Source: Herbaspirillum rubrisubalbicans (GTDB taxonomy: Bacteria; Pseudomonadota; Gammaproteobacteria; Burkholderiales; Burkholderiaceae_D). From it: DNA of 64,000 bases. A program made the translations under genes and the position numbers. Under the pieces are notes generated by a model. It worked only from the letters and a program-made list of their open reading frames with translations, had not been told where the DNA came from and made no database searches. The DNA is taken from contig NZ_CP024996.1 in assembly GCF_003719195.1 (NCBI RefSeq), forward strand, positions 1,860,001 to 1,924,000, read 5' to 3'. This document shows, one piece after another, positions 44,689-53,236 of this stretch. Position 1 is the first letter of the stretch, and every line of letters starts with the position of its first letter.

Positions 44689-46188
44689 TCAGTCGATCAG
44701 GTGGCGTCGATCCTGGCCCGGCGCGGTGGCGTAATAGTGGTGCTTGGCTTCATACATAAGGCTATCGGCACGCTGTACCACCTGTTCCAGGCGCTCACCC
44801 GGAGCCGCGGTGGCAGCGCCCATGGACAGGCTCAAGGGCATTCCCGAGTAGTACTGATTGTTCACTTCCACCAGTTTCTCGATCTGTTCCATCAAGACCT
44901 GGCAGCCACGTTCATCGGTGGCCGGCAACAGGATGGCGAACTCGTCACCCCCGGTGCGCGCCACGCTGCCGGGACGTTCGACCGCCTTGGCCAGCACCTC
45001 GCCCACCCGGCGCAGCAAGCCGTCGCCGGCGGCGTGGCCCAGTTCGTCGTTGATTTCCTTCAAGCCGTTCAGGTCGGCCACGATCACGCTGACCGGGAAC
45101 GGCCCCTTGCGCTCCAGGCGGTTCAGTTCCTCCACCATGTAGGCGCGGTTGTGCAGCTTGGTCAGTTCATCGTGCTTGCCCAAGAATTCCAGGTAGGCCT
45201 CGGCCTTCTTGCGGGCGGTGATGTCGGTCAGCGCCACCAGCACCAGGTCCCAGTTGTCCTCGTGTCCGGGGAAGACCGAGAACTGCAGGTGGACGTGCAG
45301 GGCTTCGCCGCTGAGCGAATAATTCACCACCTCCCGATGGTGTAGCAGGTTGCCGTTCCATAGTTCGATCAACTGCTCGTTGAAATGCGGTCGCATGTCG
45401 TCGCGGAATACGTCAGACAGCCGTGAGAGCAGGGTGGCCTTGTCGGGGGCACCGAACATCGACAGCGTCTGCAGGTTCACGTCGATGACGCGGATCTCCT
45501 GCATACAACGCTCCACGAATTCGGGATGCACGTCGGTGAAGGTACGAAAGTCGGTGATGCCGATGCGGTGCAGGTCATTGAAGAGCCGTTTGACCGCACT
45601 GAAATCCTCCACCCACAAGGAGATGGGCGAATACTCGAACAGGCCGCGTGCATAGTTTTCGCTGCGCGAGAGTTTCTTGCGGGCGGTCTCGCGCTCGGTA
45701 ACGTTTTCGATGGCCAGCAGCACGTAGTCCCAGCTCTCTTCGCTGCCCGGCATGATGCGCCCGGAAAGCTGGATGTCCAGGCGCTTTCCACCCAAGGTGT
45801 AGTTGACCGTGTAGCTGGAAAAGTTGCTGCGGCCTTCCCACAGCTGCACCATTTCATCGATGAAAGTGTCGATCATGTCATCGCGAAACACCTTGTCCAG
45901 GTTCGCCACCAGATGCGCCAGGTCGCGCGCTTCATACCATTCCAGCGTGCGGCGGTTGACGTCGACCACGCGGATCTGCATCGCGCAGGCCTGGGCGCGG
46001 CTGGGATCCTGGCGCAGGTAGCTGCGCAGGTCGGTGATGCCTGCGGCGCGCCACTGATCGAACAGACGCTTGAGACCACTGTAGTCTTCTTTCCACAGGG
46101 AAATGGGCGTCAGGTCGAAGGTTTCTTTTTCGGACAGCGCCGGGATGGCGGCCGTGTTGGTGCTGGCGAGGGGAGGTTCGTTCTGCAT
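44689..46188 (-). CDS. Diguanylate cyclase with two PAS-like sensory repeats (GGDEF)
   Basis: A 499-residue signalling protein. Two homologous N-terminal domains of about 140 residues each (SLWKEDYSGLKRLFDQW... and SLWVEDFSAVKRLFNDL...) share the pattern IRVVDVN/IRVIDVN, KVFRDDM/DVFRDDM and NYTLGG/NYSLSG, so they arose by duplication; the fold is PAS-like. A GGDEF domain follows (residues about 335-490) with active-site GGDEF at 413-417. The inhibitory RxxD I-site nine residues upstream is not present (ERPGS there). It makes c-di-GMP from GTP. Cytosolic, no TM helix. Confidence 0.93.
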   Translation of the reverse strand: MQNEPPLASTNTAAIPALSEKETFDLTPISLWKEDYSGLKRLFDQWRAAGITDLRSYLRQDPSRAQACAMQIRVVDVNRRTLEWYEARDLAHLVANLDKVFRDDMIDTFIDEMVQLWEGRSNFSSYTVNYTLGGKRLDIQLSGRIMPGSEESWDYVLLAIENVTERETARKKLSRSENYARGLFEYSPISLWVEDFSAVKRLFNDLHRIGITDFRTFTDVHPEFVERCMQEIRVIDVNLQTLSMFGAPDKATLLSRLSDVFRDDMRPHFNEQLIELWNGNLLHHREVVNYSLSGEALHVHLQFSVFPGHEDNWDLVLVALTDITARKKAEAYLEFLGKHDELTKLHNRAYMVEELNRLERKGPFPVSVIVADLNGLKEINDELGHAAGDGLLRRVGEVLAKAVERPGSVARTGGDEFAILLPATDERGCQVLMEQIEKLVEVNNQYYSGMPLSLSMGAATAAPGERLEQVVQRADSLMYEAKHHYYATAPGQDRRHLID

Positions 46189-46357
46189 AACACTTCATCT
46201 TTTGCTGATGATGAAGTGTAATAGTTTTACGGAAACTACAGCATGAGTTCACTGCTGGTTAACCCCTTTTCATGCAAGTTTATTGCTGAAATCTCGTGAA
46301 AACTGCGAATGAGTTGACGGATACTTAACTTTCATCAAGCTTTCCGTCAGGCAGGCT

Positions 46358-46711
46358 TCAGCGACTCTGGCCCAGGGGCCAGGTCTTGCGGGGGCGCACC
46401 AGTCGTGCCAGCAGCTTCGATAGTGGCGTATGCCAGGGCCGTGGCAGCGGCTGCAGACACAACAGCTGGCCTCCCTGCGGGGCGAGGACGCCGACCCAGC
46501 CATCATGCGGCAGTACCAGGCATTCGCCATCGCTGAGTCGGCTCTGGCGACTCACCAACTGATCCTGTTGCCAGCGCGCCGATTCGGTCACGCGCACCAG
46601 CGGCGCCTGGCAGATCAGTTGGCTGCCCGCAGCCAGCCAGACTTGCAGATGCTGGCCGGGCCGCAGGGTGAGGGTTTGGGTGGTGGTCGGTTCGGTAAGC
46701 GCGAGATGCAT
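46358..46711 (-). CDS. DUF2917 protein
   Basis: A 117-residue protein matching DUF2917 (LTLRPGQHLQVWLAAGSQLI, then GECLVLPHDGWVGVLAPQGG): a small beta-rich fold. ATG 46711 is a reasonable start because the domain begins within 20 residues; the longer frame adds 28 residues with no family match. No signal peptide. It lies divergently from the MocR regulator across 171 bp, which may therefore control it. No function is known for the family. Confidence 0.75.
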   Translation of the reverse strand: MHLALTEPTTTQTLTLRPGQHLQVWLAAGSQLICQAPLVRVTESARWQQDQLVSRQSRLSDGECLVLPHDGWVGVLAPQGGQLLCLQPLPRPWHTPLSKLLARLVRPRKTWPLGQSR

Positions 46712-46822
46712 GTGGATTCTCCGTGGTGGGATGGGCTTGTCACACTGCCAGTCTAGGGAGCCCGCCCCAAGGGCAACAGACACAGGAAAATTCACTCTGC
46801 TGCGTAACAGGATGAAGTTTTT

Positions 46823-46855
46823 TACTCTGTTCTCCCTGCTTTTCGCCTACTCTGT
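46823..46855 (+). promoter_or_regulatory. Direct repeat TACTCTGT, candidate MocR operator
   Basis: TACTCTGT occurs at 46823-46830 and 46848-46855, a 25-bp period, followed in both cases by C/A-TCTGTTCT-like sequence. It lies just before the MocR start and between the divergent genes. MocR regulators often bind two direct repeats, so this is a plausible site; an ordinary promoter overlap cannot be excluded. Confidence 0.4.
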
Positions 46856-46882
46856 ATCTGTTCTGGTCTCGACCTGAAGAAC

Positions 46883-48424
46883 ATGATGACTGTTATGGAT
46901 ACCAGCCTGCTCCTCCCCGCCCATCAGCCTGCCGCCACACCAGTGCCGGCTGGCGCTGCCTCCCCGCCCCCTGCCGCCGAGAGTGGTCGCCAGCCGTTGT
47001 ACCGGCGCCTGGCCGAGCATTACCAGGGGGCCATCCAGTCCGGCACCCTGGTGGCCGGCGACCGGATGCCGTCGGTGCGCGATCTGATGCGCCAGCACCA
47101 GGTCAGCCTCTCGACCGCCCTGCAAACGCTGCGCCATATGGAAGAGGGCAACTGGCTGGAGGCCCGTCCGCGTTCCGGCTATTTCGTGCGCCAGCCGCGT
47201 CGGTCGGTGATTCGCCCGGTGCAGGAGCCCAAGAGCCTGATGGCCATCGACCCCGAGCAATACGCGGGCATCCACGAAAAGGTCTCCAAGTACATCGCCC
47301 TGCGCCAGAGCGGGGCGCCCCGCATCGACCTGTCCGGCATGACCTGCGCGCCCGAACTGTACGCGGTGGAAACCCTGAAGCAAGCCGCCATGCGCGCTCT
47401 GCGCGAGCGGCCCGAGCTGCTCACCAGCGCCATGCCGCACAACGGCAATGCCACCTTCCGCCAGGCGGTGGCGCGCCGCGCGCTGCATCACGGGATGCGC
47501 ATCGATCATGAAGAAGTGGTGGTCACCCACGGCTGCATCGAGGCGCTCAACCTGGCCCTGCGCGCGGTGGCCGGGCCCGGCGACACCATCGCGGTGGAGT
47601 CGCCTACCTATTTCGGTCTGCTGCAGGCGCTGGAAAACCTGGGCATGAAGGCGCTGGAAATCCCGACCAGTCCGCATACCGGCATCTCGGTGGAAGCGCT
47701 GGAACTGGCCGTGCGTACCTACGGCAACATCAAGGGCGTGGTGGTGGTGCCCAACCTGCAGAATCCGCTGGGCTGCATCATGCCCGATGAACACAAGGAC
47801 AAGCTGGTGCGCCTGTGTGAAGAATTGCGCCTGCCGCTGATCGAAGACGATGCCTACACCGAGCTGGCCGATGGCAGCGTCGCCCCCTCTAGCCTCAAGA
47901 GTCGCGACCGCAGCGGCAACGTCATCTACTGCGCTTCGCTCAACAAGGTGCTGGCGCCGGGGATGCGGCTGGGCTGGATGAATGGTGGACGCTGGCATGA
48001 GCGGGTCAAGATGCTCAAGTTCACCCATACCCGCGCCAACGAGGAATGGACCCAGGTCACCGCCGCCGATTTCATCGCCAGCCCCGGCTACGACCGCCAC
48101 CTGCGACGCCTGCGCCAGTTGCTCAAGGAGCAGCGCGAGCGCATGGCCGAGTCGATCGCGGCGTATTTCCCCGAGGGTACGCGGCTGAACCTGCCCAATG
48201 GCGGCGTCGGGCTATGGGTGGAGCTGCCCTCGCAGGTGTGCTCGCAGCAATTGTTCGAACGCGCGCTGTCCGAGGGGGTGGGCGTGTCGCCTGGAGCCAT
48301 CTTCTCCAACTCCAATCGCTATGGTCATTTCCTGCGCATCTGCTGCGGCCATCCCTTTACCCGTGAACTGGACCAGGCGCTGCGCCGGCTGGGCAGTATC
48401 GGCCATAGCTTGGCTGGGCTGTAG
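46883..48424 (+). CDS. MocR-type PLP-dependent transcriptional regulator
   Basis: A 513-residue GntR-aminotransferase fusion. After a Pro/Ala-rich N-terminal 40 residues comes the winged helix (PLYRRLAEHYQGAIQSGTLV, MPSVRDLMRQHQVSLSTALQ). The aminotransferase domain carries THGCIEALNLALRAVAGPG, VVPNLQNPLGC and YCASLNKVLAPGMRLGW, where Lys binds PLP. It differs from the MocR at 4541-5983 in length and sequence. Likely autoregulated and controlling the divergent DUF2917 gene. Confidence 0.9.
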   Translation: MMTVMDTSLLLPAHQPAATPVPAGAASPPPAAESGRQPLYRRLAEHYQGAIQSGTLVAGDRMPSVRDLMRQHQVSLSTALQTLRHMEEGNWLEARPRSGYFVRQPRRSVIRPVQEPKSLMAIDPEQYAGIHEKVSKYIALRQSGAPRIDLSGMTCAPELYAVETLKQAAMRALRERPELLTSAMPHNGNATFRQAVARRALHHGMRIDHEEVVVTHGCIEALNLALRAVAGPGDTIAVESPTYFGLLQALENLGMKALEIPTSPHTGISVEALELAVRTYGNIKGVVVVPNLQNPLGCIMPDEHKDKLVRLCEELRLPLIEDDAYTELADGSVAPSSLKSRDRSGNVIYCASLNKVLAPGMRLGWMNGGRWHERVKMLKFTHTRANEEWTQVTAADFIASPGYDRHLRRLRQLLKEQRERMAESIAAYFPEGTRLNLPNGGVGLWVELPSQVCSQQLFERALSEGVGVSPGAIFSNSNRYGHFLRICCGHPFTRELDQALRRLGSIGHSLAGL

Positions 48425-48517
48425 CGGTCAGGAGTGCGAAGCTCTTTAGCATGATTACGGAGAAACAGGTATTGCCCGAAATGCCAAGCTGCTGCAGACT
48501 TGTAAAGAATATGTAAA

Positions 48518-48543
48518 GAACGGCGGACTTCCGATCCGCCGTC
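48518..48543 (+). terminator. Hairpin between MocR and the TPR-methyltransferase gene
   Basis: ACGGCGGA and TCCGCCGT form a perfect 8-bp stem with a 7-base loop, followed only by CTTC. A TGTAAAGAA direct repeat lies just before it. With no T-tract it is a weak terminator candidate. Confidence 0.35.
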
Positions 48544-48571
48544 TTCATGTGCTTTCCAGGGAGACCGGGCC

Positions 48572-49903
48572 ATGCCTGAGCAGCAGGACATCAACGAGAC
48601 ACACGCGCTACGCTTGCGCGCAGCCATCGACGCTCATATGGCCGGGCGCTTGGAAGAGGCCCGCACCGTCTATGAGGCGGTGCTGGAAGAAAACCCTATC
48701 GACGCGGTGGCGCTGCATTTCTATGGCATCTGGTTGCACCAGTGCGGCCGTCATGCCGAGGCGTTGGAAAAACTGGAACTCTCCAGCGCTCTGGAGCCCG
48801 ACAATGCCGCCTGGCACAACGATCTGGGCAACGTGCTCTTTGCGGTCGGCGAATTGGAGTCGGCCGCCCAGGCCTATGCCGATGCACTGGCCATCACACC
48901 GGAAGATCACACCGTCTGGAACAACCAGGGGGCGGCCTACATGCAGCTAGGGCGCCAGGAGGATGCCATCCAGGCCTTCCAGCGCGCCATCGCGATTGCA
49001 CCCGAATTCCAGCCGTCCTTGCTGCACCTGGGCAGTCTCTACGAGGCTGCCGGCGACAAGATGCAAGCTTCGCACTACCAATGCCGCGCTTATGTGCTGC
49101 CGCCGATGGAAGGCAAATCCTGGGAGATGGTGGGCATTTCCTTCTACTTCCTGGGCCGCCTGCAGGAAGCCGCGCAAGCCTATCGCGCCTGGCACGAGCA
49201 AGAGCCGGACAATCCCATTGCGATCCACATGCTGGCCGCCTGCTCGCAGGATGATGTGCCATCGCGCGCCTCGGATCGCTACATCGAAGCGCACTTCGAC
49301 CGTTATGCCGAGACCTTCGAAAGCAACCTGCTGCATAGCCTCGGTTATCGCGGCCCCAGCCTGATCGGCCAGGGCCTGGCCCAGGTAGTGCAGCCGGCGC
49401 GTCAGTTCGCCGGCCTAGACATCGGCTGCGGCACCGGGCTGTGCGGGGAGCAACTGGCGCCGTATGTGCATCATCTGGTGGGGGTCGATCTGGCTGGCAA
49501 GATGCTGGAAAAGGCTGCTGCCACCGGCTATTACGATCAGCTGGAAAAGGCCGAGATCGGCGACTACCTGGCGCGCCATCCGCAGTCCTGCGACCTGGTG
49601 ACGGCTGCCGATACCATGATCTATTTCGGCGACTTGGCGCCGGTGCTGGCCGGGGTTGCCACGGCCTTGCACAGCGGGGGGTACTTCGTCTTTACGGTGG
49701 AGGCGCTGACCGCACAGGATGCCGGCCAGCCACAGTCCGGCCATTGCCTGCACGCCAGCGGGCGCTACCGGCATGGTCGCCATTACGTGCGCGCCGTGTT
49801 GCAGGCCAATGGCATGGACGTGCTACATGACAGCGACCAGGTCTTGCGCGAAGAAGTGCGTCAGCCAGTGGCGGGCATGTTGTTCGTGGCGCGCCGGCGC
49901 TAG
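48572..49903 (+). CDS. TPR-repeat protein with SAM-dependent methyltransferase domain
   Basis: A 443-residue fusion. Residues 10-230 contain about six tetratricopeptide repeats (AGRLEEARTVYEAVLEENPI, CGRHAEALEKLELSSALEPD, VGELESAAQAYADALAITPE, LGRQEDAIQAFQRAIAIAPE). The C-terminal class I methyltransferase begins with RYAETFESNLLHSLGYRGPS and the SAM motif LDIGCGTGLCGEQL (near residue 283), then a DxAD-type acidic site in CDLVTAADTMIYFG. The TPR part probably selects a protein target. Such fusions are common in Proteobacteria; the substrate is unknown. Confidence 0.9.
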   Translation: MPEQQDINETHALRLRAAIDAHMAGRLEEARTVYEAVLEENPIDAVALHFYGIWLHQCGRHAEALEKLELSSALEPDNAAWHNDLGNVLFAVGELESAAQAYADALAITPEDHTVWNNQGAAYMQLGRQEDAIQAFQRAIAIAPEFQPSLLHLGSLYEAAGDKMQASHYQCRAYVLPPMEGKSWEMVGISFYFLGRLQEAAQAYRAWHEQEPDNPIAIHMLAACSQDDVPSRASDRYIEAHFDRYAETFESNLLHSLGYRGPSLIGQGLAQVVQPARQFAGLDIGCGTGLCGEQLAPYVHHLVGVDLAGKMLEKAAATGYYDQLEKAEIGDYLARHPQSCDLVTAADTMIYFGDLAPVLAGVATALHSGGYFVFTVEALTAQDAGQPQSGHCLHASGRYRHGRHYVRAVLQANGMDVLHDSDQVLREEVRQPVAGMLFVARRR

Positions 49904-49925
49904 GCCGGCGACCAGCCAGGTGGCC

Positions 49926-50858
49926 TCAGACAGCTTCAGCGGCCGCCTGCAGCGCAGCCTGCACCTGGGCGCGGCGGGGGATGGGGTCCACTGCGCCGTA
50001 AGCGGTGGTCGACAGCGCCGCCGCCACATTGGCGTAGCGCGCCGCCTCGAACGGATCACGTCCGGCCATCAGCTCAGCCATGAAAGCGCCGCCGAAGCAG
50101 TCGCCTGCGCCTGTTGCATCGAGTGCCTGCACCGGGTAGGGCGCCACCATCCGGCGCACCTCAGGGGTGGCCACGTAACATCCTTCATGGCCCAGCTTGA
50201 AGGCCACCAGTTTCACGCCATAGGCCAGCAGGCGGTCGACGATGGCGTCTCTATCTTCCAGTCCGGTCAACGTGGCCACGTCGTCCCAGCTCGGCAGGCA
50301 GATGTCGCACAGCCGCAAGGCTTGCTCCATCTTCTCGCGGGCGCGCTCCAGCGACCACAGGCGCAAGCGCAGATTGGTATCCAGCGAGGTGGTTACGCCA
50401 GCTGCGCGGGCATGTGCCATGGCCGTCAGCCCGGCCTCGCAGGCGGTCTCGCTGATGGCCAGGCTGATGCCCGACAGGTGCAGCGCGCCGGCGCCAGCGA
50501 TGGCCGGCAAGGGCAGGTCGCTGGCGGCATAGCGGCTGGCGGCCGAGCCTGTGCGGCGGTAATGGAAGTGGTGCCCGGCTTGATCATGGGTGACGAAGTA
50601 CAGGCCCGTGCTGCCGCCTGCATGGATGGCCACGTGCTGCACATCGACCTGCTCCCGCCGCCACAGATCCAGTAGATCGGCGCCGAAGTGGTCATCACCC
50701 ACCGCGCTCAGATAAGCGGTGGCCGCGCCCTGGCGCGCGGCGGCGATGGCGAAGTTGGACGTGTCGCCGCCATAGCCTTGCAGGTACTGGCGCGGCGCAT
50801 CGATGCGCTGGTTGAATTCGACCATGGCTTCGCCGTAGGCGAGGATGGGCTTGCTCAT
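49926..50858 (-). CDS. kdgK: PfkB sugar kinase, likely 2-keto-3-deoxygluconate kinase
   Basis: A 310-residue ribokinase-family kinase. GYGGDTSNFAIAAARQGAAT is the PfkB substrate-binding start, DTNLRLRLWSLE the middle segment typical of KDG kinases, and DATGAGDCFGGAFMAEL the C-terminal motif with the catalytic Asp. It would phosphorylate 2-keto-3-deoxygluconate to KDPG. Start is MSKPILAYG (50858); an upstream ATG at 50876 is possible. It is the second gene after the PLP deaminase, 38 bp away on the same strand. Confidence 0.85.
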   Translation of the reverse strand: MSKPILAYGEAMVEFNQRIDAPRQYLQGYGGDTSNFAIAAARQGAATAYLSAVGDDHFGADLLDLWRREQVDVQHVAIHAGGSTGLYFVTHDQAGHHFHYRRTGSAASRYAASDLPLPAIAGAGALHLSGISLAISETACEAGLTAMAHARAAGVTTSLDTNLRLRLWSLERAREKMEQALRLCDICLPSWDDVATLTGLEDRDAIVDRLLAYGVKLVAFKLGHEGCYVATPEVRRMVAPYPVQALDATGAGDCFGGAFMAELMAGRDPFEAARYANVAAALSTTAYGAVDPIPRRAQVQAALQAAAEAV

Positions 50859-50896
50859 GTTTTGCTCGATCTCCATCGTTGCATCAGAAATCAACA

Positions 50897-52189
50897 TCAG
50901 AAGAAGGTCTGGACGATGTCGGTCACATCGAAGCGCTGGTCCACCACCACCAGGTGACGCCACTTGTCAAAGGTCAGACAAGGGTGGGAAATGTCGAAGG
51001 CGATCATGTCGCCGACCCGGATGTCGTCGCCCTCGGCAATCTTGAGGTAGGCGTGCTGGTCCATCATGCCGGTCACTTCCCAATGCGTCGGAGTGGCCTG
51101 CGGCTGGGTGTCATGGCCCGGTCGGAAGCGCGTGACCGGGGCCGGCAGTCCGGCATCGAAGGCGGCGTCGCGCTTGCCCAGGGCGATGATGGCCTTGTCG
51201 GCTTCGGGAATCGATTGCACGTAGGCCCATAGTTGCAGGGCCGGCTGCAATTGGCTGCGCATCTGGTGCGCCACCGGATTGCGCACCTGGATCTGCGCCT
51301 GCGCGGCGCGATAGATGCCCGCGTCATGGGTCAGGTAGCAGCCGGGGCGCAGTACCACGTCCAGCGCTGCGCCGATCTCGGCCTGGCCGAACTCCTCGGC
51401 CACCACGTCGTACCAGGCCGAACCGGCACCGGTCAGCACCGCCGGGCCACGCGCCAGGCGGTGCGCCAGTTGGCCTTGTGCGGCCAACTCCTTGAGACAG
51501 GTCACCGCACGTTGCAGGAAGCGGCGGATATCCACCTCTTCCTTGAGCACGCCTTCATACACTTCCACTCCGGCCAGGGCCAAGCTGTCCCAGCGCGCGA
51601 TGGCGTCCAGCACCGCCGTCTGCTGCGCAGCATCGCGCACGCCGGTGCGGCCACCGGCCGGGCCCAGTTCCAGCAGCACGTTCAAGGTCTGCTTGCGCTC
51701 GGCGAAGAAAGCGCCGAGCTGCTCGGCCAGTTCGGCCGAGTCAACCAGGCAGAAGAATTCGAATTCGGGATCGGCCAGCAGCTCGGAAATGATGGCCATG
51801 TTGCGCTTGCCCACCAGTTGATTGGCCATGATCACCCGGCGCACGCCGTGGTGATAGGCCGCCAAGGTCTGGTGGGCGGTGGCTAGCGTAATGCCCCAGG
51901 CACCGGTGTCGAGCTGGCGTGCAAAGAGCTTGGGCGCCATGGTGGTCTTGCCATGCGGGGCCAGCTTGACCTGATATTGGCCGACGAAGTCCTGCATCCA
52001 CTTCAGGTTGTGGGCGATTTTTTCCTCATACAACACCGCCGCCGGCAAGCTTACGTCTTCGTTGAGCAGGTTCCAGCGCACCCGGCCGGCCTGCTGCGGT
52101 GCCAGCGGCTGTTCCAGTGGCCCCAGCCCCTTGTTGAGTGGGTCGATCATGCCAGCCTGGAAATGAACTTGGTAGTTTGTATCATTCAT
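50897..52189 (-). CDS. PLP-dependent amino acid deaminase/dehydratase (D-threonine aldolase-like fold)
   Basis: A 430-residue fold-type III PLP enzyme. The PLP lysine is in KLAPHGKTTMAPKLFARQLD; GPAVLTGAGSAWYDV holds a phosphate-binding part. The C-terminal D-Ser dehydratase-like domain has ALQLWAYVQSIPEADKAIIA and IAFDISHPCLTFDKWRHLVV with metal-ligand candidates (His and Cys). The family includes D-serine and D-threonine deaminating enzymes and, as I recall, D-glucosaminate dehydratases. The KDG-kinase neighbour favours the glucosaminate reading (inferred). First gene of the leftward operon, divergent from rpiR. Confidence 0.85.
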   Translation of the reverse strand: MNDTNYQVHFQAGMIDPLNKGLGPLEQPLAPQQAGRVRWNLLNEDVSLPAAVLYEEKIAHNLKWMQDFVGQYQVKLAPHGKTTMAPKLFARQLDTGAWGITLATAHQTLAAYHHGVRRVIMANQLVGKRNMAIISELLADPEFEFFCLVDSAELAEQLGAFFAERKQTLNVLLELGPAGGRTGVRDAAQQTAVLDAIARWDSLALAGVEVYEGVLKEEVDIRRFLQRAVTCLKELAAQGQLAHRLARGPAVLTGAGSAWYDVVAEEFGQAEIGAALDVVLRPGCYLTHDAGIYRAAQAQIQVRNPVAHQMRSQLQPALQLWAYVQSIPEADKAIIALGKRDAAFDAGLPAPVTRFRPGHDTQPQATPTHWEVTGMMDQHAYLKIAEGDDIRVGDMIAFDISHPCLTFDKWRHLVVVDQRFDVTDIVQTFF

Positions 52190-52235
52190 CGCTTAAGTTC
52201 CTGTGAAATTAGGATTGACGTAATAATAGCCTTGA

Positions 52236-52265
52236 ATTTACTATGTTTGCGTCGTGTTAGTAAAT
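52236..52265. promoter_or_regulatory. Inverted repeat, likely RpiR operator
   Basis: ATTTACTA (52236-52243) and TAGTAAAT (52258-52265) are perfect 8-bp arms 14 bp apart. The site lies between the deaminase start (52189) and the RpiR start (52351), where a regulator could control both divergent transcripts. Confidence 0.5.
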
Positions 52266-52350
52266 AACATAAATTGTTTCCGCGAGCCTTTTCAGTGGCT
52301 TGCTTGCGCGAAGCATATGCATTTTTATTCCGCGATCGATCATCTCTCCC

Positions 52351-53235
52351 ATGGCCCAGACATTGGACATCATTTCCCGCATCACCGAGCGCAGCAGCAC
52401 CTTGCGCTTTGCTGAACAAAAGGTGGCCCAAGCCATCCTGGGTGACCTGTCAGCCGCCGCCAGCGCCAGTATCGGTGAGCTGGCCGCCAAGGCCGGCGTG
52501 TCGGTGGCCAGCGTGACGCGCTTTGCCAAGGCCATGGGTTGCCGCGACGTGCGCGAATTCAAGTTCCTGCTGGCGCAGGCGGTGGCGGTGGGGCAGCGCT
52601 TTTTCGATGGAGCCAAGACCCTGCCCTCGGAACAGCCGCCCGAGCTGGCCGACGTGGTCTATCGCGATATCCATGCCGTGCTGGAATTGAACCGCGCCAT
52701 GCTCAACCCGGAGATGCTCATGCAGGCCGCGCACCTGCTGCTGGGCGCGCGCATGATCTATTGCTTCGGCATGGGCGGCGGCTCCACCATGATCTCTGAT
52801 GAGGCGCGCTATCGCCTGGTGCGCCTGGGACGTCCGGTGGCGACCTATCACGATGCGCTGCTGCAGAAGATGGTGGCGGCCACGCTCGACCGGGACGATG
52901 TGCTGCTGGTCTTCTCCACCACCGGCAGCGTGCCGGAACTGTTGGCCAGTTGCGAGGTGGCGCGCGAATACGGCGTCAAGCTCATCGCCATCACGGCACT
53001 GGGTTCGCCGCTGGCGAAGATGGCCGATGTGCTGCTGCCCATCAAGGCCTTGGAAACCGACCTGATCTTCAAACCGTCCTCATCGCGTTACGCCATGATG
53101 GCCACGCTGGACATGCTGGTGCTGGAACTGGCCCTGCTACACAAGCAAAGCAGCCAGGAACGCCTGCGCCGCCTCAAGTACGTACTCGACACCCACCGCG
53201 GCGGCGGTGACCTGCACCAGCCGCTGGGAGATTGA
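52351..53235 (+). CDS. MurR/RpiR family transcriptional regulator
   Basis: A 294-residue regulator. The N-terminal HTH_6 domain (about 1-80) has SIGELAAKAGVSVASVTRFA, then KAMGCRDVREFKFLLAQAV. The SIS domain (about 120-260) binds phosphorylated sugars, with IYCFGMGGGSTMISDEARYR and LLVFSTTGSVPELLA. ATG 52351 gives a standard N-terminus. An SIS-domain sensor in this cluster implies that a phosphosugar such as KDPG is the inducer. The next gene begins 1 bp after its stop. Confidence 0.9.
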   Translation: MAQTLDIISRITERSSTLRFAEQKVAQAILGDLSAAASASIGELAAKAGVSVASVTRFAKAMGCRDVREFKFLLAQAVAVGQRFFDGAKTLPSEQPPELADVVYRDIHAVLELNRAMLNPEMLMQAAHLLLGARMIYCFGMGGGSTMISDEARYRLVRLGRPVATYHDALLQKMVAATLDRDDVLLVFSTTGSVPELLASCEVAREYGVKLIAITALGSPLAKMADVLLPIKALETDLIFKPSSSRYAMMATLDMLVLELALLHKQSSQERLRRLKYVLDTHRGGGDLHQPLGD

Positions 53236-53236
53236 C

